Positions 1 to 9,928 of a stretch of DNA of 45,478 bases are shown here, piece after piece. Position 1 is the first letter of the stretch. The number at the start of each line of letters is the position of its first letter. The notes under the pieces are model-generated. The model did not search any database and was not told the DNA's origin. It saw only the letters and a program-made list of their open reading frames with translations. The stretch is taken from the NCBI GenBank assembly GCA_024684035.1, contig JAIKXQ010000095.1:1-45478 (forward strand). Reading direction: 5' to 3'. A program made the translations under genes and the position numbers. This DNA is from Eubacterium sp. GTDB taxonomy: Bacteria; Bacillota; Clostridia; Lachnospirales; Lachnospiraceae.

Positions 1-648
1 GAGATTGCAGATACTATAAATACCTATGTAGCAGACACAACCAATGCTATCGGTTTGGACTATGCTTCTGATGGTCTGTACGTAGATAATAATGGTAACG
101 TTGGTACTAACCATAAATACTACCGTGAGAGCCACGATAAGCTTGCAAAAGCTCAACGCAAACTATCGCGTATGCAAGGCTCCAAGAAACATGAAATCAA
201 GTCCAATAATTATATCAAGCAGCTTCGTAAAGTAAATAAAATCCATAGACACATATCAAATCAGAGGCTTGATAACTTACATAAAATATCTACTGAGATA
301 ACCAATCAGTACGATGTCGTATGCGTGGAATCTCTGAATATGAAGTCTATGTCAAATAAAGGTTTTGGTAACGGCAAAGCTACTCTTGATAACGGATATG
401 GTATGTTTCTGTCGATGCTTGAATATAAGCTATCAGAGAGAAACAAATATCTTGTAAAAGTAGATAAGTGGTTTCCGTCATCACAGATATGTCATTGTTG
501 TGGAGAGGTACATCCTGAGATGAAAAATCTCACAATTCGTACAATGAAATGTGATTGCGGTCTTACAATAAGCCGTGACCAGAACGCCGCTATCAACATC
601 TTACGCGAAGGATTACGAATGCTAAACGAATCTTTTGCAGCAACCTAA
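1..648 (+). CDS. tnpB: TnpB RNA-guided nuclease (OrfB), 5' end outside the window
   Basis: The frame is open from base 1 to a TAA at 646-648, so only the C-terminal half or so is present. It carries all three RuvC acidic positions: Asp in GLDYASDG (codon 58-60), Glu in VVCVESLN (codon 328-330) and Asp in SRDQNAAIN (codon 577-579). Between motifs II and III is a zinc finger built from CHCC and CDC clusters. TnpB proteins are omega-RNA-guided DNA endonucleases that help IS200/IS605 elements persist. With the catalytic residues and finger intact, this copy may be active, although the N-terminal half cannot be judged. No TnpA transposase is in view; it could lie upstream, or the element could be of the tnpB-only kind. 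Confidence 0.9.
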   Translation, partial: EIADTINTYVADTTNAIGLDYASDGLYVDNNGNVGTNHKYYRESHDKLAKAQRKLSRMQGSKKHEIKSNNYIKQLRKVNKIHRHISNQRLDNLHKISTEITNQYDVVCVESLNMKSMSNKGFGNGKATLDNGYGMFLSMLEYKLSERNKYLVKVDKWFPSSQICHCCGEVHPEMKNLTIRTMKCDCGLTISRDQNAAINILREGLRMLNESFAAT

Positions 649-791
649 AACTAAATATATAGTAGGGATGGAATAGCCCTAACTTATACGCCTGTGGACA
701 TTGTGTAAGACGTTGAGTTACGTATATTCGTAGCCAATGCAGTAGTGGTTGAAACAGGAAGCTCCGACTTCTATAAGTCGGAGTAGTTCAC
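1..791 (+). mobile_element. 3' portion of an IS200/IS605-family (TnpB-type) element
   Basis: The window opens inside the element, so its left end and any tnpA are out of view. The right side is readable: the tnpB stop at 646-648, about 110 bp of non-coding sequence, then a perfect 9-bp hairpin (arms 762-770 and 775-783, loop CTAT) followed by TAGTTCAC at 784-791. That subterminal hairpin plus tail is how right ends of this family look. The exact cleavage point is inferred. The sequence is visibly more AT-rich than the flanking genes, as expected for an acquired element. Confidence 0.8.
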
Positions 792-807
792 GACATTACT
801 ACCAAGA
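600..807 (+). ncRNA. Probable omega-RNA (TnpB guide RNA) scaffold and guide
   Basis: In this family the guide RNA is made from the 3' end of tnpB and the sequence up to the right end; the guide is whatever flanks the element. Here about 140 nt of structured-looking non-coding sequence follows the tnpB stop, ending at the hairpin 762-783 and TAGTTCAC. The first flanking bases, GACATTACTACCAAG from 792, would then be the guide. Both boundaries are inferred from family behaviour. Confidence 0.5.
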
Positions 808-858
808 AAAAAGTATGAATTTTTTGCATTTTTCTAGTGAAATTATTTTTCTACCATG

Positions 859-864
859 TATAAT
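859..864 (+). promoter_or_regulatory. Candidate -10 box upstream of pckA
   Basis: A perfect TATAAT lies about 105 bp upstream of the pckA start, in an AT-rich stretch just outside the IS end. No good -35 box is at the right distance; the best is TAGTGA at 835-840 with an 18-bp gap. A leader of about 95 nt would follow. The IS sits immediately upstream, so the original upstream regulatory region may have been displaced. Confidence 0.4.
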
Positions 865-968
865 GTTATAGGGATAGTCAACCCATATTACTTTCAGATT
901 ATTCGCAGCTTCCCTGCCGGATAATAAATTGTTTCTGACAATCTAATTGAAAAAAGAGGTTAAGAAGA

Positions 969-2582
969 ATGGCTAAGATTGATTTAAGCAAGTATGGAAT
1001 TACTGGAACAACTGAGATTGTTTACAACCCTTCCTTTGATGAGCTTTTCGCAGAGGAGACAAAGGCCGGACTTGAGGGCTACGAGGTCGGCCAGGAGACA
1101 GAGCTTGGTGCTGTCAACGTTATGACTGGTATCTACACAGGACGTTCTCCTAAAGATAAATTCATCGTTATGGATGAGAACTCCAAAGATACAGTTTGGT
1201 GGACATCTGATGAGTACAAGAACGACAACCATCCGGCATCCCAGGAGACATGGAATGCTGTAAAAGAGATCGCCAAGAAAGAGCTCTCCGATAAGAAGCT
1301 CTACGTTGTAGATGCATTCTGCGGTGCTAACGAGGATACTCGTATGGCAGTTCGTTTCATCATGGAGGTTGCTTGGCAGGCTCATTTCGTAAAGAACATG
1401 TTCATCGTTCCTACAGATGCAGAGCTTGAGAACTTCGAGCCGGACTTCATCGTTTACAATGCTTCCAAGGCTAAAGTTGAGAACTACAAAGAGCTTGGTC
1501 TCAACTCTGAGACAGCTGTTGTATTCAACATCACAAGCCGTGAGCAGGTTATCATCAACACATGGTACGGCGGTGAGATGAAGAAGGGTATCTTCTCCAT
1601 GATGAACTACTACATGCCGCTGAAGGGCATCGCTTCCATGCACTGCTCCGCTAACACAGATATGGATGGAAAGCACACATCCATCTTCTTCGGTCTTTCC
1701 GGAACAGGTAAGACAACACTTTCCACAGACCCGAAGAGACTTCTCATCGGTGATGACGAGCACGGTTGGGATGACAACGGCGTATTCAACTACGAGGGTG
1801 GATGCTACGCTAAGGTTATCGGTCTTGATGCTGAGTCTGAGCCGGATATCTACGGCGCAATCAAGAGAGACGCCCTTCTTGAGAACGTAACTGTTGATGC
1901 TGCCGGAAAGATCGACTTCGATGACAAGAGCGTTACAGAGAACACTCGTGTATCCTACCCGATCGATCACATCGAGAAGATCGTTAAGAAAGTTAACGGC
2001 AAATCCGCAGGTCCGGACGCTGAGAACGTAATCTTCCTTTCTGCTGATGCTTTCGGAGTACTTCCGCCTGTATCCATCCTTACACCGGAGCAGACAAAGT
2101 ACTATTTCCTCTCCGGATTCACTGCTAAGCTTGCAGGAACTGAGCGTGGAATCACAGAGCCGACACCTACATTCTCCGCTTGCTTCGGTCAGGCTTTCCT
2201 TGAGCTTCATCCGACAAAATACGCTGAGGAACTCGTTAAGAAGATGGAGAAGGTTGGCGCTAAGGCTTACCTTGTTAACACAGGATGGAACGGAACTGGC
2301 AAGAGAATCACAATCAAGGATACTCGTGGAATCATCACAGCTATCCAGAATGGTGATGTAGAGAAAGCTCCGACAAAGAAGATCCCGCTGTTCGACTTCG
2401 AGGTTCCGACAGAGCTTCCGGGCGTAGATCCTGCAATCCTTGATCCTCGCGACACCTATGCAGATGCTGCAGAGTGGGATGCAAAGGCTAAAGATCTTGC
2501 TGAGAGATTCATCAAGAACTTCAAGAAATACGAGGGCAATGACGCTGGTAAGGCACTTGTTGCTGCAGGTCCTCAGCTCTGA
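969..2582 (+). CDS. pckA: Phosphoenolpyruvate carboxykinase (ATP)
   Basis: This is ATP-dependent PEP carboxykinase, 537 residues, the usual family size. It interconverts oxaloacetate and PEP in the cytoplasm; in fermenting anaerobes it often runs toward oxaloacetate, conserving ATP. Recognisable landmarks are [13 protein letters not shown] near residue 55, the kinase P-loop GLSGTGKTT at residues 242-250 with Lys248, and the GDDEHGWD metal-binding region shortly after. The ATG is preceded by GAGGTTAAGAAG. Codon choice differs from neighbouring genes (ACA for Thr, CTT for Leu, GAG and AAG, few CGG or CCC), which fits a highly expressed gene. It is monocistronic: an IS end upstream and a strong terminator right after the stop. 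Confidence 0.97.
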   Translation: MAKIDLSKYGITGTTEIVYNPSFDELFAEETKAGLEGYEVGQETELGAVNVMTGIYTGRSPKDKFIVMDENSKDTVWWTSDEYKNDNHPASQETWNAVKEIAKKELSDKKLYVVDAFCGANEDTRMAVRFIMEVAWQAHFVKNMFIVPTDAELENFEPDFIVYNASKAKVENYKELGLNSETAVVFNITSREQVIINTWYGGEMKKGIFSMMNYYMPLKGIASMHCSANTDMDGKHTSIFFGLSGTGKTTLSTDPKRLLIGDDEHGWDDNGVFNYEGGCYAKVIGLDAESEPDIYGAIKRDALLENVTVDAAGKIDFDDKSVTENTRVSYPIDHIEKIVKKVNGKSAGPDAENVIFLSADAFGVLPPVSILTPEQTKYYFLSGFTAKLAGTERGITEPTPTFSACFGQAFLELHPTKYAEELVKKMEKVGAKAYLVNTGWNGTGKRITIKDTRGIITAIQNGDVEKAPTKKIPLFDFEVPTELPGVDPAILDPRDTYADAAEWDAKAKDLAERFIKNFKKYEGNDAGKALVAAGPQL

Positions 2583-2602
2583 TTTCTTAAATCATAACAA
2601 TA

Positions 2603-2643
2603 AAAAAAGAAGACAACGGTTTCGGCCGCTGTCTTCTTTTTTT
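2603..2643. terminator. Bidirectional intrinsic terminator between pckA and holA
   Basis: A 12-bp stem with one mismatch (AGAAGACAACGG against CCGCTGTCTTCT) and a six-base loop TTTCGG is flanked by A-runs on the left and T-runs on the right. It can therefore end transcription from pckA on the plus strand and from holA on the minus strand. Both genes converge on it. Confidence 0.88.
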
Positions 2644-2718
2644 GAAGTTGAGTTTTTGTGTTTTCTGCGGGATGGAGTGTTAGTTGTCTGTTGTGAGGTT
2701 GTACATCGGATCCTGATC

Positions 2719-3696
2719 TCAGGCGGAGTACTTCACGATCATCATTTCCACGCTGACGGTATCCGTCATCCGTCCGGTCTTGACTGCCTCCTCCATATCC
2801 GTGAAATCCCGGACGATATGCTCCAGCTGCGCGGAGGTGTAGTTCCGGATTAATCCCATGGATTTGCTTACGACAAAAGGCGGTCTTCCGATCTTCGAGG
2901 CGATCTCCCGGTTGGCGAAGCCTGCCACTGCCATGGTTTTTACGACAAGAAGCATATTGAATTCTTTCGCGAGAAAATACAGGATACGCATGGGCGGCTC
3001 TTTCAGCGCAAGGAGGTCGTAGTAGTAATCCAGAGCTTCTTTCTGCCGGTGTTCCGCCACGGCCCGAACCATCTCAAAGATCTTGTTGGAAATCTGCGGG
3101 GCGCAAACCGCGTCGATATCTTCTCCGGTGATCACATCGCTGTCCATGGTGTAGGCCAGAAGCTTTTCCAACTCACTGTTGATATTTGCCATGTCTGTGC
3201 CGGTTACTTCCAGGAAATGCTGCATATCATTTCTGGTAATTTTCTTTCCCTCTTTTCCCATCCTCTGAAGAATCCAGCGGGTCAGGGTCTCTTCATTCTG
3301 TGTGTCGAAGACCACCGTCCGACCGCTTTTTCCCACAGCTTTAAAGAGACGGTTTCTCTTGTCTACTTCGCTCTCCACAAAAATCATCACGAGATAATCC
3401 GGCAGTTCTGCCATGTAATCCGCAAGCTTCTCGGACTTTTTCTTGAACAGACCGCTGTCCTCAATAACGATCACTCTGCGGTCCGCAAAGAAGGGCATGG
3501 TCTCCGCCTGGGAAATAATCGCCCCTTCATCTACGTCTTTTCCGGCGTAGTGGTTGTAGTTCATGGAATCTCTGTCGGGAACCAGGGCTTTCAGAAGCAG
3601 GTCTCTGTACTGGCTCTTCAGATATTCTTCTTCTCCGTAGAGAAGATAAGTCTGACGGAAGGTTCCGTTTTTTATATCATCGCGGATGTTTCTCAA
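2719..3696 (-). CDS. holA: DNA polymerase III delta subunit
   Basis: This is a 325-residue HolA-type clamp-loader subunit. Delta opens the beta clamp so that it can be loaded on primed DNA at the replication fork. The protein shows the family layout: an N-terminal AAA+-like region starting TYLLYGEEEYL, an acidic central FVESEVDKRN stretch, and a C-terminal helical collar region with KEPPMRILYFLAKEF near residue 235. As is normal for delta, there is no Walker ATPase. It is transcribed alone on the minus strand, divergently from lepA, and ends at the bidirectional hairpin shared with pckA. The replicase polC lies in the same window but not in the same operon. Confidence 0.93.
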   Translation of the reverse strand: MRNIRDDIKNGTFRQTYLLYGEEEYLKSQYRDLLLKALVPDRDSMNYNHYAGKDVDEGAIISQAETMPFFADRRVIVIEDSGLFKKKSEKLADYMAELPDYLVMIFVESEVDKRNRLFKAVGKSGRTVVFDTQNEETLTRWILQRMGKEGKKITRNDMQHFLEVTGTDMANINSELEKLLAYTMDSDVITGEDIDAVCAPQISNKIFEMVRAVAEHRQKEALDYYYDLLALKEPPMRILYFLAKEFNMLLVVKTMAVAGFANREIASKIGRPPFVVSKSMGLIRNYTSAQLEHIVRDFTDMEEAVKTGRMTDTVSVEMMIVKYSA

Positions 3697-3792
3697 TTTC
3701 TCTCTCCTGTTTATGGTATCGGTTTCCGGAGCTGTCGCTCTCTAATCCTGAGCTCGGGGACGCCCGCTGTATGTTCATCATGCAGTGCCTTT

Positions 3793-3801
3793 ATCATACC
3801 A
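3793..3801 (-). promoter_or_regulatory. Candidate extended -10 promoter for holA
   Basis: Read on the minus strand this is TGGTATGAT, an extended -10 of the TGnTATGAT form, about 95 bp upstream of the holA ATG. No good -35 is visible, which is tolerated for extended -10 promoters. Confidence 0.45.
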
Positions 3802-3884
3802 CATCTTTGCGCTTACTTATCCGCAGAAACGCGGATTGAGGAAAAACGGGAAAATTTCCGCGTACCTTTTCAAAGACCCTCATC

Positions 3885-3913
3885 TTGCGGCTCCCGTGAA
3901 AGTCGGGTATAAT
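3885..3913 (+). promoter_or_regulatory. Sigma-A type promoter for lepA
   Basis: TTGCGG at 3885-3890 and TATAAT at 3908-3913 are separated by exactly 17 bp. The expected start site is near 3920, giving a leader of about 100 nt before lepA. It faces away from the holA promoter. Confidence 0.75.
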
Positions 3914-4017
3914 TCGTTTGTATTGTGGCGGATTCTGCAGTTTTGGTATAGCTGGTATTCCGCCGGCCATGGAAAAGGTGAACATTTATTTCATATATAT
4001 ACATTGGAGGAAAGAAC

Positions 4018-5832
4018 TTGTCATTTAAGGATCAGAGCAAAATCAGAAACTTTTGCATTATTGCACATATTGATCACGGTAAATCTACACTGGCAGACCG
4101 GATCATCGAGAAGACCGGTCTTCTGACCAGCCGCGAGATGCAGAACCAGATTCTGGACAACATGGATCTGGAGCGTGAAAGAGGAATTACCATCAAGGCG
4201 CAGGCCTGCAGAACCGTATACCGGGCGAAGGACGGCGAGGAATACATCCTGAATATGATCGATACCCCCGGCCATGTGGACTTTAATTACGAGGTATCCC
4301 GAAGCCTTGCGGCTTGTGACGGCGCGGTTCTTGTAGTGGATTCCACCCAGGGCGTAGAGGCGCAGACCGTGGGCAATGTCTACCTTGCCCTGGAACATGA
4401 TCTGGAGGTCTTCCCGGTTCTGAACAAGATTGATCTTCCCAGTGCGCATCCGGATGAGGTTCGTCAGGAGATTGAGGATGTCATCGGTATCGAGGCGCAT
4501 GATGCCCCGGAGATTTCCGCGAAGACGGGATTGAATGTGGAAGATGTGCTTGAGGCGATTGTACAGAAGATTCCCGCGCCCACGGAGGATGCGGAGAAGC
4601 CGTTGAAGGCGCTGATTTTTGACTCGGTCTATGATGCCTACAAGGGTGTCATCATTTCCGTGCGTGTCCGCGAGGGAAGGGTAAATCCCGGAGACCGCAT
4701 TCGCATGATGGCCACAGGGGCAGAGGAAGAAGTTGTCGAAGTCGGATATTTCGGTGCCGGTCAGATGATTCCCTGCGACAGTCTTGATGCAGGAGAAGTT
4801 GGCTATATCACGGCCAGCATCAAGAAGGTTTCCGACACGCGGGTCGGCGATACGGTCACAACGGCGGACAGACCCTGTGAGGAGCCGCTTCCGGGATACA
4901 AGAAGGTGCAGTCCATGGTTTACTGCGGCCTCTATCCGGCGGATTCCGCCAAGTACCCGGATCTTCGGGATGCCCTGGACAAGCTTGTACTTAACGATGC
5001 TTCGCTGTTCTATGAGCCGGAGACTTCACTGGCTCTGGGCTTCGGTTTCCGCTGCGGTTTCCTCGGACTTCTTCACCTCGAAGTGATTCAGGAGCGACTG
5101 GAGAGGGAGTACAACCTGGATCTTGTGACGACAGCGCCCAGCGTAGTCTACAAAGTCTACAAGACAAACGGAGAGGTCATCGAGCTTACCAACCCCTCCA
5201 ACCTTCCGGATCCGGCGGAGATCGAGTACATGGAGGAGCCTATGGTCAAGGCAGAGATCATGGTAACCAAGGACTTTGTCGGCGCCATCATGCAGCTCTG
5301 TGAGGAGCGACGGGGTGAGTACATCGGTATGGAGTACATCGAGGAGACCCGCGCGAAGCTGACTTACACCCTTCCGCTCAACGAGATCATCTACGACTTC
5401 TTTGATGCTCTGAAATCCAGATCCAGAGGCTATGCGTCCCTGGATTACGAACTGGCAGGCTACCAGAGAAGCGAGCTTCTCAAGCTGGATATCCTTGTGA
5501 ACAAAGAGCAGGTGGACGCGCTGTCTTTCATCGTCTTTGCGGATTCCGCCTATGACAGAGGAAGAAAAATGTGTGAGAAGCTCAAAGGGGAAATCCCGAG
5601 ACAGCTCTTTGATATCCCGATTCAGGCAGCAGTGGGATCCAAGGTCATCGCCCGTGAGACGGTCAAGGCTCTTAGGAAAGATGTCCTTGCCAAGTGTTAC
5701 GGCGGTGATATTTCCCGAAAGAAGAAGCTGCTGGAGAAGCAGAAAGAAGGAAAGAAGAAGATGCGTCAGATCGGTAGCGTAGAGATTCCGAAGGACGCGT
5801 TCCTGAATGTACTGAAACTTGATGAGCAGTGA
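4018..5832 (+). CDS. lepA: Elongation factor 4 (LepA), ribosome-associated GTPase
   Basis: A 604-residue translational GTPase of the LepA/EF4 family, which acts on ribosomes and affects elongation and 30S biogenesis. The G1 motif AHIDHGKST is at residues 16-24; DTPGHVDF (G3) and NKIDLPSA (G4) follow. The C-terminal LepA-specific domain is present, with the usual basic tail rich in Lys and Arg ([17 protein letters not shown]). The start is TTG at 4018: TGGAGG lies seven bases upstream and the reading fits the family N-terminus. It is first in a co-directional run with hemW, whose start overlaps the lepA stop. Confidence 0.97.
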   Translation: MSFKDQSKIRNFCIIAHIDHGKSTLADRIIEKTGLLTSREMQNQILDNMDLERERGITIKAQACRTVYRAKDGEEYILNMIDTPGHVDFNYEVSRSLAACDGAVLVVDSTQGVEAQTVGNVYLALEHDLEVFPVLNKIDLPSAHPDEVRQEIEDVIGIEAHDAPEISAKTGLNVEDVLEAIVQKIPAPTEDAEKPLKALIFDSVYDAYKGVIISVRVREGRVNPGDRIRMMATGAEEEVVEVGYFGAGQMIPCDSLDAGEVGYITASIKKVSDTRVGDTVTTADRPCEEPLPGYKKVQSMVYCGLYPADSAKYPDLRDALDKLVLNDASLFYEPETSLALGFGFRCGFLGLLHLEVIQERLEREYNLDLVTTAPSVVYKVYKTNGEVIELTNPSNLPDPAEIEYMEEPMVKAEIMVTKDFVGAIMQLCEERRGEYIGMEYIEETRAKLTYTLPLNEIIYDFFDALKSRSRGYASLDYELAGYQRSELLKLDILVNKEQVDALSFIVFADSAYDRGRKMCEKLKGEIPRQLFDIPIQAAVGSKVIARETVKALRKDVLAKCYGGDISRKKKLLEKQKEGKKKMRQIGSVEIPKDAFLNVLKLDEQ

Positions 5833-7048
5833 TATGGATGCGGTTGAGATCTACATCCATATCCCCTTCTGCGTAAAAAAATGCGGCTACTGTGATTTCC
5901 TGAGTTTTCCGGCCGGGGAGGACGTGCAGCGCTCCTATGTGGATGCTCTGCTGCGTCAGATCCGGCAGTACGGAAAAAAAAGGGGACAGAGACTTCCCGT
6001 CTCCACGGTTTTTATCGGGGGCGGGACACCCTCTGTTCCGGAGCCGGAACTCTTAGGGGGAATCCTGGAGGCGGTCCGGGAGGCCTTCGATGTGAGGGCG
6101 GACGCCGAGATTTCCATGGAGTCCAACCCGGGGACGCTGACGGCGGAAAAACTTGCTGCCTACAGAAGCTTTGGCATCAACCGGCTCAGCATCGGCTGTC
6201 AGTCTATGGACGATGCGGAATTGAAGAGGCTGGGGCGAATCCATACCCGGAAAGATTTTCTGGACAGTTTCCGCATGGCGCGGGAGGCCGGTTTTGACAA
6301 TATCAATATCGATCTGATGTCGGCTCTGCCCGGACAGACCGCAGAGTCCTGGGAGAGAGGACTGGCACTGGCCTGTTCCCTGAAACCGGAGCACATATCG
6401 GCCTACAGCCTGATCATCGAGGAAGGCACACCTTTTTTCGACCGCTATCGGGAGCAGGAGGAGAGCCTTGCGAGAGGCATGGATTTTTCCGGAGGCGGAC
6501 AGGAAATACCGGAAGGCGAACAGCTTCCCGACGAGGAGACCGAACGGTGGATGTACCGTCGCACAGAGGAGATCCTTTCGGTTTCCGGCTACCACCGCTA
6601 TGAGATCTCCAATTATTCCCTCGAGGGCAGGGAGTGCAGACACAATCTGGGGTATTGGACACTGGTTCCCTATCTCGGCTTTGGCCTGGGAGCTTCGTCT
6701 TATGAGGAGAAAACCGGGGACGGGGAAGCGTATGTGCGGTACCGGAATACGTCAGATCTGAAGAAATATCTGGCGGGGGATTTCGCCCCGAGGGATTTGG
6801 AATACCTTACCTTGCGGGACAGACAGGCGGAATTCATGATTCTGGGTCTTAGGCTGACACGTGGTGTCTCACTGCAGGAATTTCAGGAGAGATTCGGAGT
6901 CCGGCTTTCAGATGTATACGGAGATAAGATTCGCAGATACACCGGACAGGGCTTGCTGGAGATCCGTGATGGAAGGCTTTTTCTGACGTCAGACGGAATA
7001 TCTGTCTCTAATGTTGTGATGGCCGACTTTATGCCGGACGTAGATTGA
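5822..7048 (+). CDS. hemW: Radical SAM heme chaperone HemW
   Basis: A 408-residue radical SAM protein of the HemW group (formerly called HemN-like coproporphyrinogen oxidase). HemW proteins bind heme and are thought to deliver it to apoproteins; they lack the residues for coproporphyrinogen oxidation. The SAM-cluster cysteines are C17-x3-C21-x2-C24 in [10 protein letters not shown]. Further marks are GGGTPS, ESNPGT and a C-terminal HemW domain. Possible starts are TTG 5819, ATG 5822 and ATG 5834; none has a strong Shine-Dalgarno, and the first two overlap lepA, suggesting translational coupling. I chose 5822. The adjacent lepA-hemW order is common in Firmicutes. Confidence 0.92.
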   Translation: MSSDMDAVEIYIHIPFCVKKCGYCDFLSFPAGEDVQRSYVDALLRQIRQYGKKRGQRLPVSTVFIGGGTPSVPEPELLGGILEAVREAFDVRADAEISMESNPGTLTAEKLAAYRSFGINRLSIGCQSMDDAELKRLGRIHTRKDFLDSFRMAREAGFDNINIDLMSALPGQTAESWERGLALACSLKPEHISAYSLIIEEGTPFFDRYREQEESLARGMDFSGGGQEIPEGEQLPDEETERWMYRRTEEILSVSGYHRYEISNYSLEGRECRHNLGYWTLVPYLGFGLGASSYEEKTGDGEAYVRYRNTSDLKKYLAGDFAPRDLEYLTLRDRQAEFMILGLRLTRGVSLQEFQERFGVRLSDVYGDKIRRYTGQGLLEIRDGRLFLTSDGISVSNVVMADFMPDVD

Positions 7049-7090
7049 AACTATCGGATCATGCTTTTTTTGAACGGAGGATCGGAATCT

Positions 7091-9913
7091 ATGGAAAAAT
7101 TTATCAAGATCCGCGGGGCTGCGGAGAATAACCTCAAGGGAATCAATGTGGACATTCCCAGGGACAAACTGGTGGTTCTGACCGGTCTCTCCGGTTCCGG
7201 CAAGAGTTCCCTTGCTTTTGACACGATTTACGCAGAGGGGCAGCGGCGCTACATGGAGAGTCTTTCTTCCTATGCCAGACAGTTCCTCGGTCAGATGGAA
7301 AAACCGAAGGTGGAGAGTATCGAGGGATTGCCGCCGGCAATTTCCATCGACCAGAAATCCACCAACCGGAATCCAAGGTCCACCGTGGGTACAGTGACGG
7401 AGATCTATGATTACTTCCGTCTGCTCTATGCCCGGGTGGGCATCCCGCACTGTCCGAAGTGCGGAAGAGAGATTTCGAAGCAGACTGTGGATCAGATGGT
7501 GTCCCGGATCATGGAGCTCCCGGAACGGACGAAGATCCAGCTTTTGGCGCCGGTTGTCCGCGGCCGGAAAGGACGTCACGAGAAGATCTTTGAGATGGCG
7601 AAGCGATCCGGCTATGTGCGTGTCATGGTGGACGGAAACCAGTATGAGGTGTCGGAGGAGATTTCTCTGGATAAGAACCTCAAACACAATATTGAAATTG
7701 TGGTGGATCGTCTGATTGTGAAACCCGGGATTGAGAAGAGGCTGACGGACTCCGTGGAGAATGTCCTCCATCTCTCCGAGGGACTTCTGTATGTGGATAC
7801 CATGGACGGCAATATGCTCACCTTTTCCGAGAGCTTTTCCTGTCCGGACTGCGGGATCAGTGTAGAAGAGATCGAGCCCAGAAGTTTTTCCTTCAACAAT
7901 CCCTTCGGCGCCTGCCCAACCTGCGCGGGTATCGGCTACAAGATGGAATTCTCGGAGGAACTGATAATACCGGATCCCTCCAGGTCCATTGACGACGGAG
8001 CCATTGCGGTCATGGGCTGGCAGTCCGTGACCCAGAAGGGAAGCTTCACCAGGTGTATGCTGGAGGCACTGGCGGAGGAATACAAGTTCTCTCTGGCAAC
8101 ACCCTTCGAAGAATATCCGAAAAAGATCCACGACATCCTGATCCACGGAACCGGAGGAAAAACCGTACGGGTACACTATGTGGGTCAGAGGGGCGAAGGG
8201 GATTACGATGTGGCCTTCGAGGGACTGATCAAAAACGTGGAGAGACGTTACAGGGAGACGGCTTCGGAATCTTCCAAGGCGGAGTACGAGAAGTTTATGA
8301 ATATCTCCCCCTGTCCCACCTGTAAGGGTATGCGTCTGAAAGAGTCCTCCCTGGCTGTCACAGTGGCGGACCGGAATATCTATGAGATCACGAACCTCTC
8401 TGTAGAGAAGCTTCTGGACTTCCTTCAGAATATGACACTCTCGGAACACCAGATGCTCATCGGAGCCCAGATCCTCAAGGAGATCCGCAGCAGAGTGAGC
8501 TTCCTGAACGACGTGGGACTGGACTATCTGACGCTGGCGAGAGCCACCGGTTCTCTCTCCGGAGGAGAGGCACAGAGAATTCGTCTGGCCACCCAGATCG
8601 GGTCCGGACTTGTGGGCGTGGCCTACATTCTGGATGAGCCCAGTATCGGTCTGCATCAGCGGGACAACACCAAGCTTCTGGGAACATTGGAGCATCTCCG
8701 GGAGCTTGGAAATTCGGTCATTGTCGTCGAGCATGACGAGGAGACCATGCGGGCGGCGGACTGTGTGGTGGACATCGGCCCGGGAGCCGGTGAGCACGGC
8801 GGACAGCTGGTGGCCATGGGCTCTGCGGAGGACATCATGAAGTGCCCGGAGTCTGTCACCGGTCAGTATCTGTCGGGAAAGCTCCGCATACCCGTGCCGG
8901 AGGTAAGGCGCAAGCCGGCGGGGTGGCTGACGGTGAAAGGCGCAAGGGAGCATAACCTCAAGAACATTGATGTGAAATTCCCGGTGGGCATTTTTACCTG
9001 CGTCACCGGTGTGTCCGGTTCCGGTAAGAGTTCGCTGGTCAACGAGATACTCTTCAAGAGACTGCAGCGGGATCTGAACCGGGCGCTTGTGATCCCCGGG
9101 GAGCACAAGGCTCTGGAGGGAGAGGAGCAGCTGGACAAGGTCATTGACATCAACCAGGCGCCCATCGGAAGAACGCCCAGATCAAATCCCGCAACCTATA
9201 CCGGCGTCTTTGATACCATCCGGGATCTCTTCGCCGCGACGCAGGACGCGAAGATGCGAGGATACAAAAAAGGGCGATTCAGTTTCAACGTGAAGGGCGG
9301 CCGCTGTGAGGCCTGCCAGGGTGACGGAATTGTAAAAATTGCCATGCACTTCCTCCCGGATGTGTATGTGCCCTGCGAGGTCTGCGGGGGCAAACGCTAC
9401 AATCATGAGACCCTGGAGGTTCTGTACAAGGGAAAAAGTATCTATGATGTTCTGAATATGACGGTGGAGGAGGCGCTGACCTTCTTCGAGAATGTCCCTT
9501 CTGTAAAAAATAAGATCCAGACCCTCTACGATGTCGGTCTGTCATACATCCGCCTCGGACAGCCTTCTACAGAACTCTCGGGAGGCGAGGCGCAGAGAAT
9601 CAAACTGGCGACCGAGCTCTCGAAGCGGAGCACGGGAAAGACCTGTTACATCCTGGATGAGCCCACCACGGGACTTCATTTCGCGGATGTGCACAAGCTG
9701 GTGGATATCCTGCAGAGGCTCACGGAAAACGGAAACACAGTGATTGTCATCGAGCACAATCTCGACGTAATCAAGACTGCGGACTATATCATCGATATGG
9801 GACCGGAGGGAGGAGACAAGGGCGGAACTGTTATCGCCGAGGGAACGCCCGAGCAGATCGCGAAGGTTGAAAAGTCCTATACGGGACAATACCTGCGGCA
9901 GTATCTGCAGTGA
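7091..9913 (+). CDS. uvrA: UvrABC excision nuclease subunit A
   Basis: A 940-residue UvrA, the damage-recognition ATPase of nucleotide excision repair. Two ABC ATPase modules are present, with P-loops GLSGSGKSS (Lys38) and GVSGSGKSS (Lys646) and signature sequences [12 protein letters not shown] and [12 protein letters not shown]. Zinc-binding CxxC pairs are visible (CPKCG, CPDCG with CPTCAG, CEACQG with CEVCGG), as is the insertion domain between modules. An in-frame ATG lies 30 bp upstream, but CGGAGG sits ten bases before ATG 7091 and the family starts with this EKFIKIRGA segment, so 7091 is preferred. UvrB and UvrC are not in the window. Confidence 0.97.
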   Translation: MEKFIKIRGAAENNLKGINVDIPRDKLVVLTGLSGSGKSSLAFDTIYAEGQRRYMESLSSYARQFLGQMEKPKVESIEGLPPAISIDQKSTNRNPRSTVGTVTEIYDYFRLLYARVGIPHCPKCGREISKQTVDQMVSRIMELPERTKIQLLAPVVRGRKGRHEKIFEMAKRSGYVRVMVDGNQYEVSEEISLDKNLKHNIEIVVDRLIVKPGIEKRLTDSVENVLHLSEGLLYVDTMDGNMLTFSESFSCPDCGISVEEIEPRSFSFNNPFGACPTCAGIGYKMEFSEELIIPDPSRSIDDGAIAVMGWQSVTQKGSFTRCMLEALAEEYKFSLATPFEEYPKKIHDILIHGTGGKTVRVHYVGQRGEGDYDVAFEGLIKNVERRYRETASESSKAEYEKFMNISPCPTCKGMRLKESSLAVTVADRNIYEITNLSVEKLLDFLQNMTLSEHQMLIGAQILKEIRSRVSFLNDVGLDYLTLARATGSLSGGEAQRIRLATQIGSGLVGVAYILDEPSIGLHQRDNTKLLGTLEHLRELGNSVIVVEHDEETMRAADCVVDIGPGAGEHGGQLVAMGSAEDIMKCPESVTGQYLSGKLRIPVPEVRRKPAGWLTVKGAREHNLKNIDVKFPVGIFTCVTGVSGSGKSSLVNEILFKRLQRDLNRALVIPGEHKALEGEEQLDKVIDINQAPIGRTPRSNPATYTGVFDTIRDLFAATQDAKMRGYKKGRFSFNVKGGRCEACQGDGIVKIAMHFLPDVYVPCEVCGGKRYNHETLEVLYKGKSIYDVLNMTVEEALTFFENVPSVKNKIQTLYDVGLSYIRLGQPSTELSGGEAQRIKLATELSKRSTGKTCYILDEPTTGLHFADVHKLVDILQRLTENGNTVIVIEHNLDVIKTADYIIDMGPEGGDKGGTVIAEGTPEQIAKVEKSYTGQYLRQYLQ

Positions 9914-9928
9914 GAAAGGAGACAAAAA

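Noticed and set aside
984-2210. 408-residue open frame antisense to pckA
   Set aside because: It is the mirror of a strongly codon-biased gene; no family resemblance and no ribosome site.
2644-2718. Possible small gene between pckA terminator and holA
   Set aside because: Only 75 bp with no ribosome site; it is the 3' untranslated part of holA.
6989-9106. 705-residue open frame antisense to uvrA
   Set aside because: A shadow of uvrA GC-skewed codons; composition rich in His, Arg and Leu typical of antisense frames.
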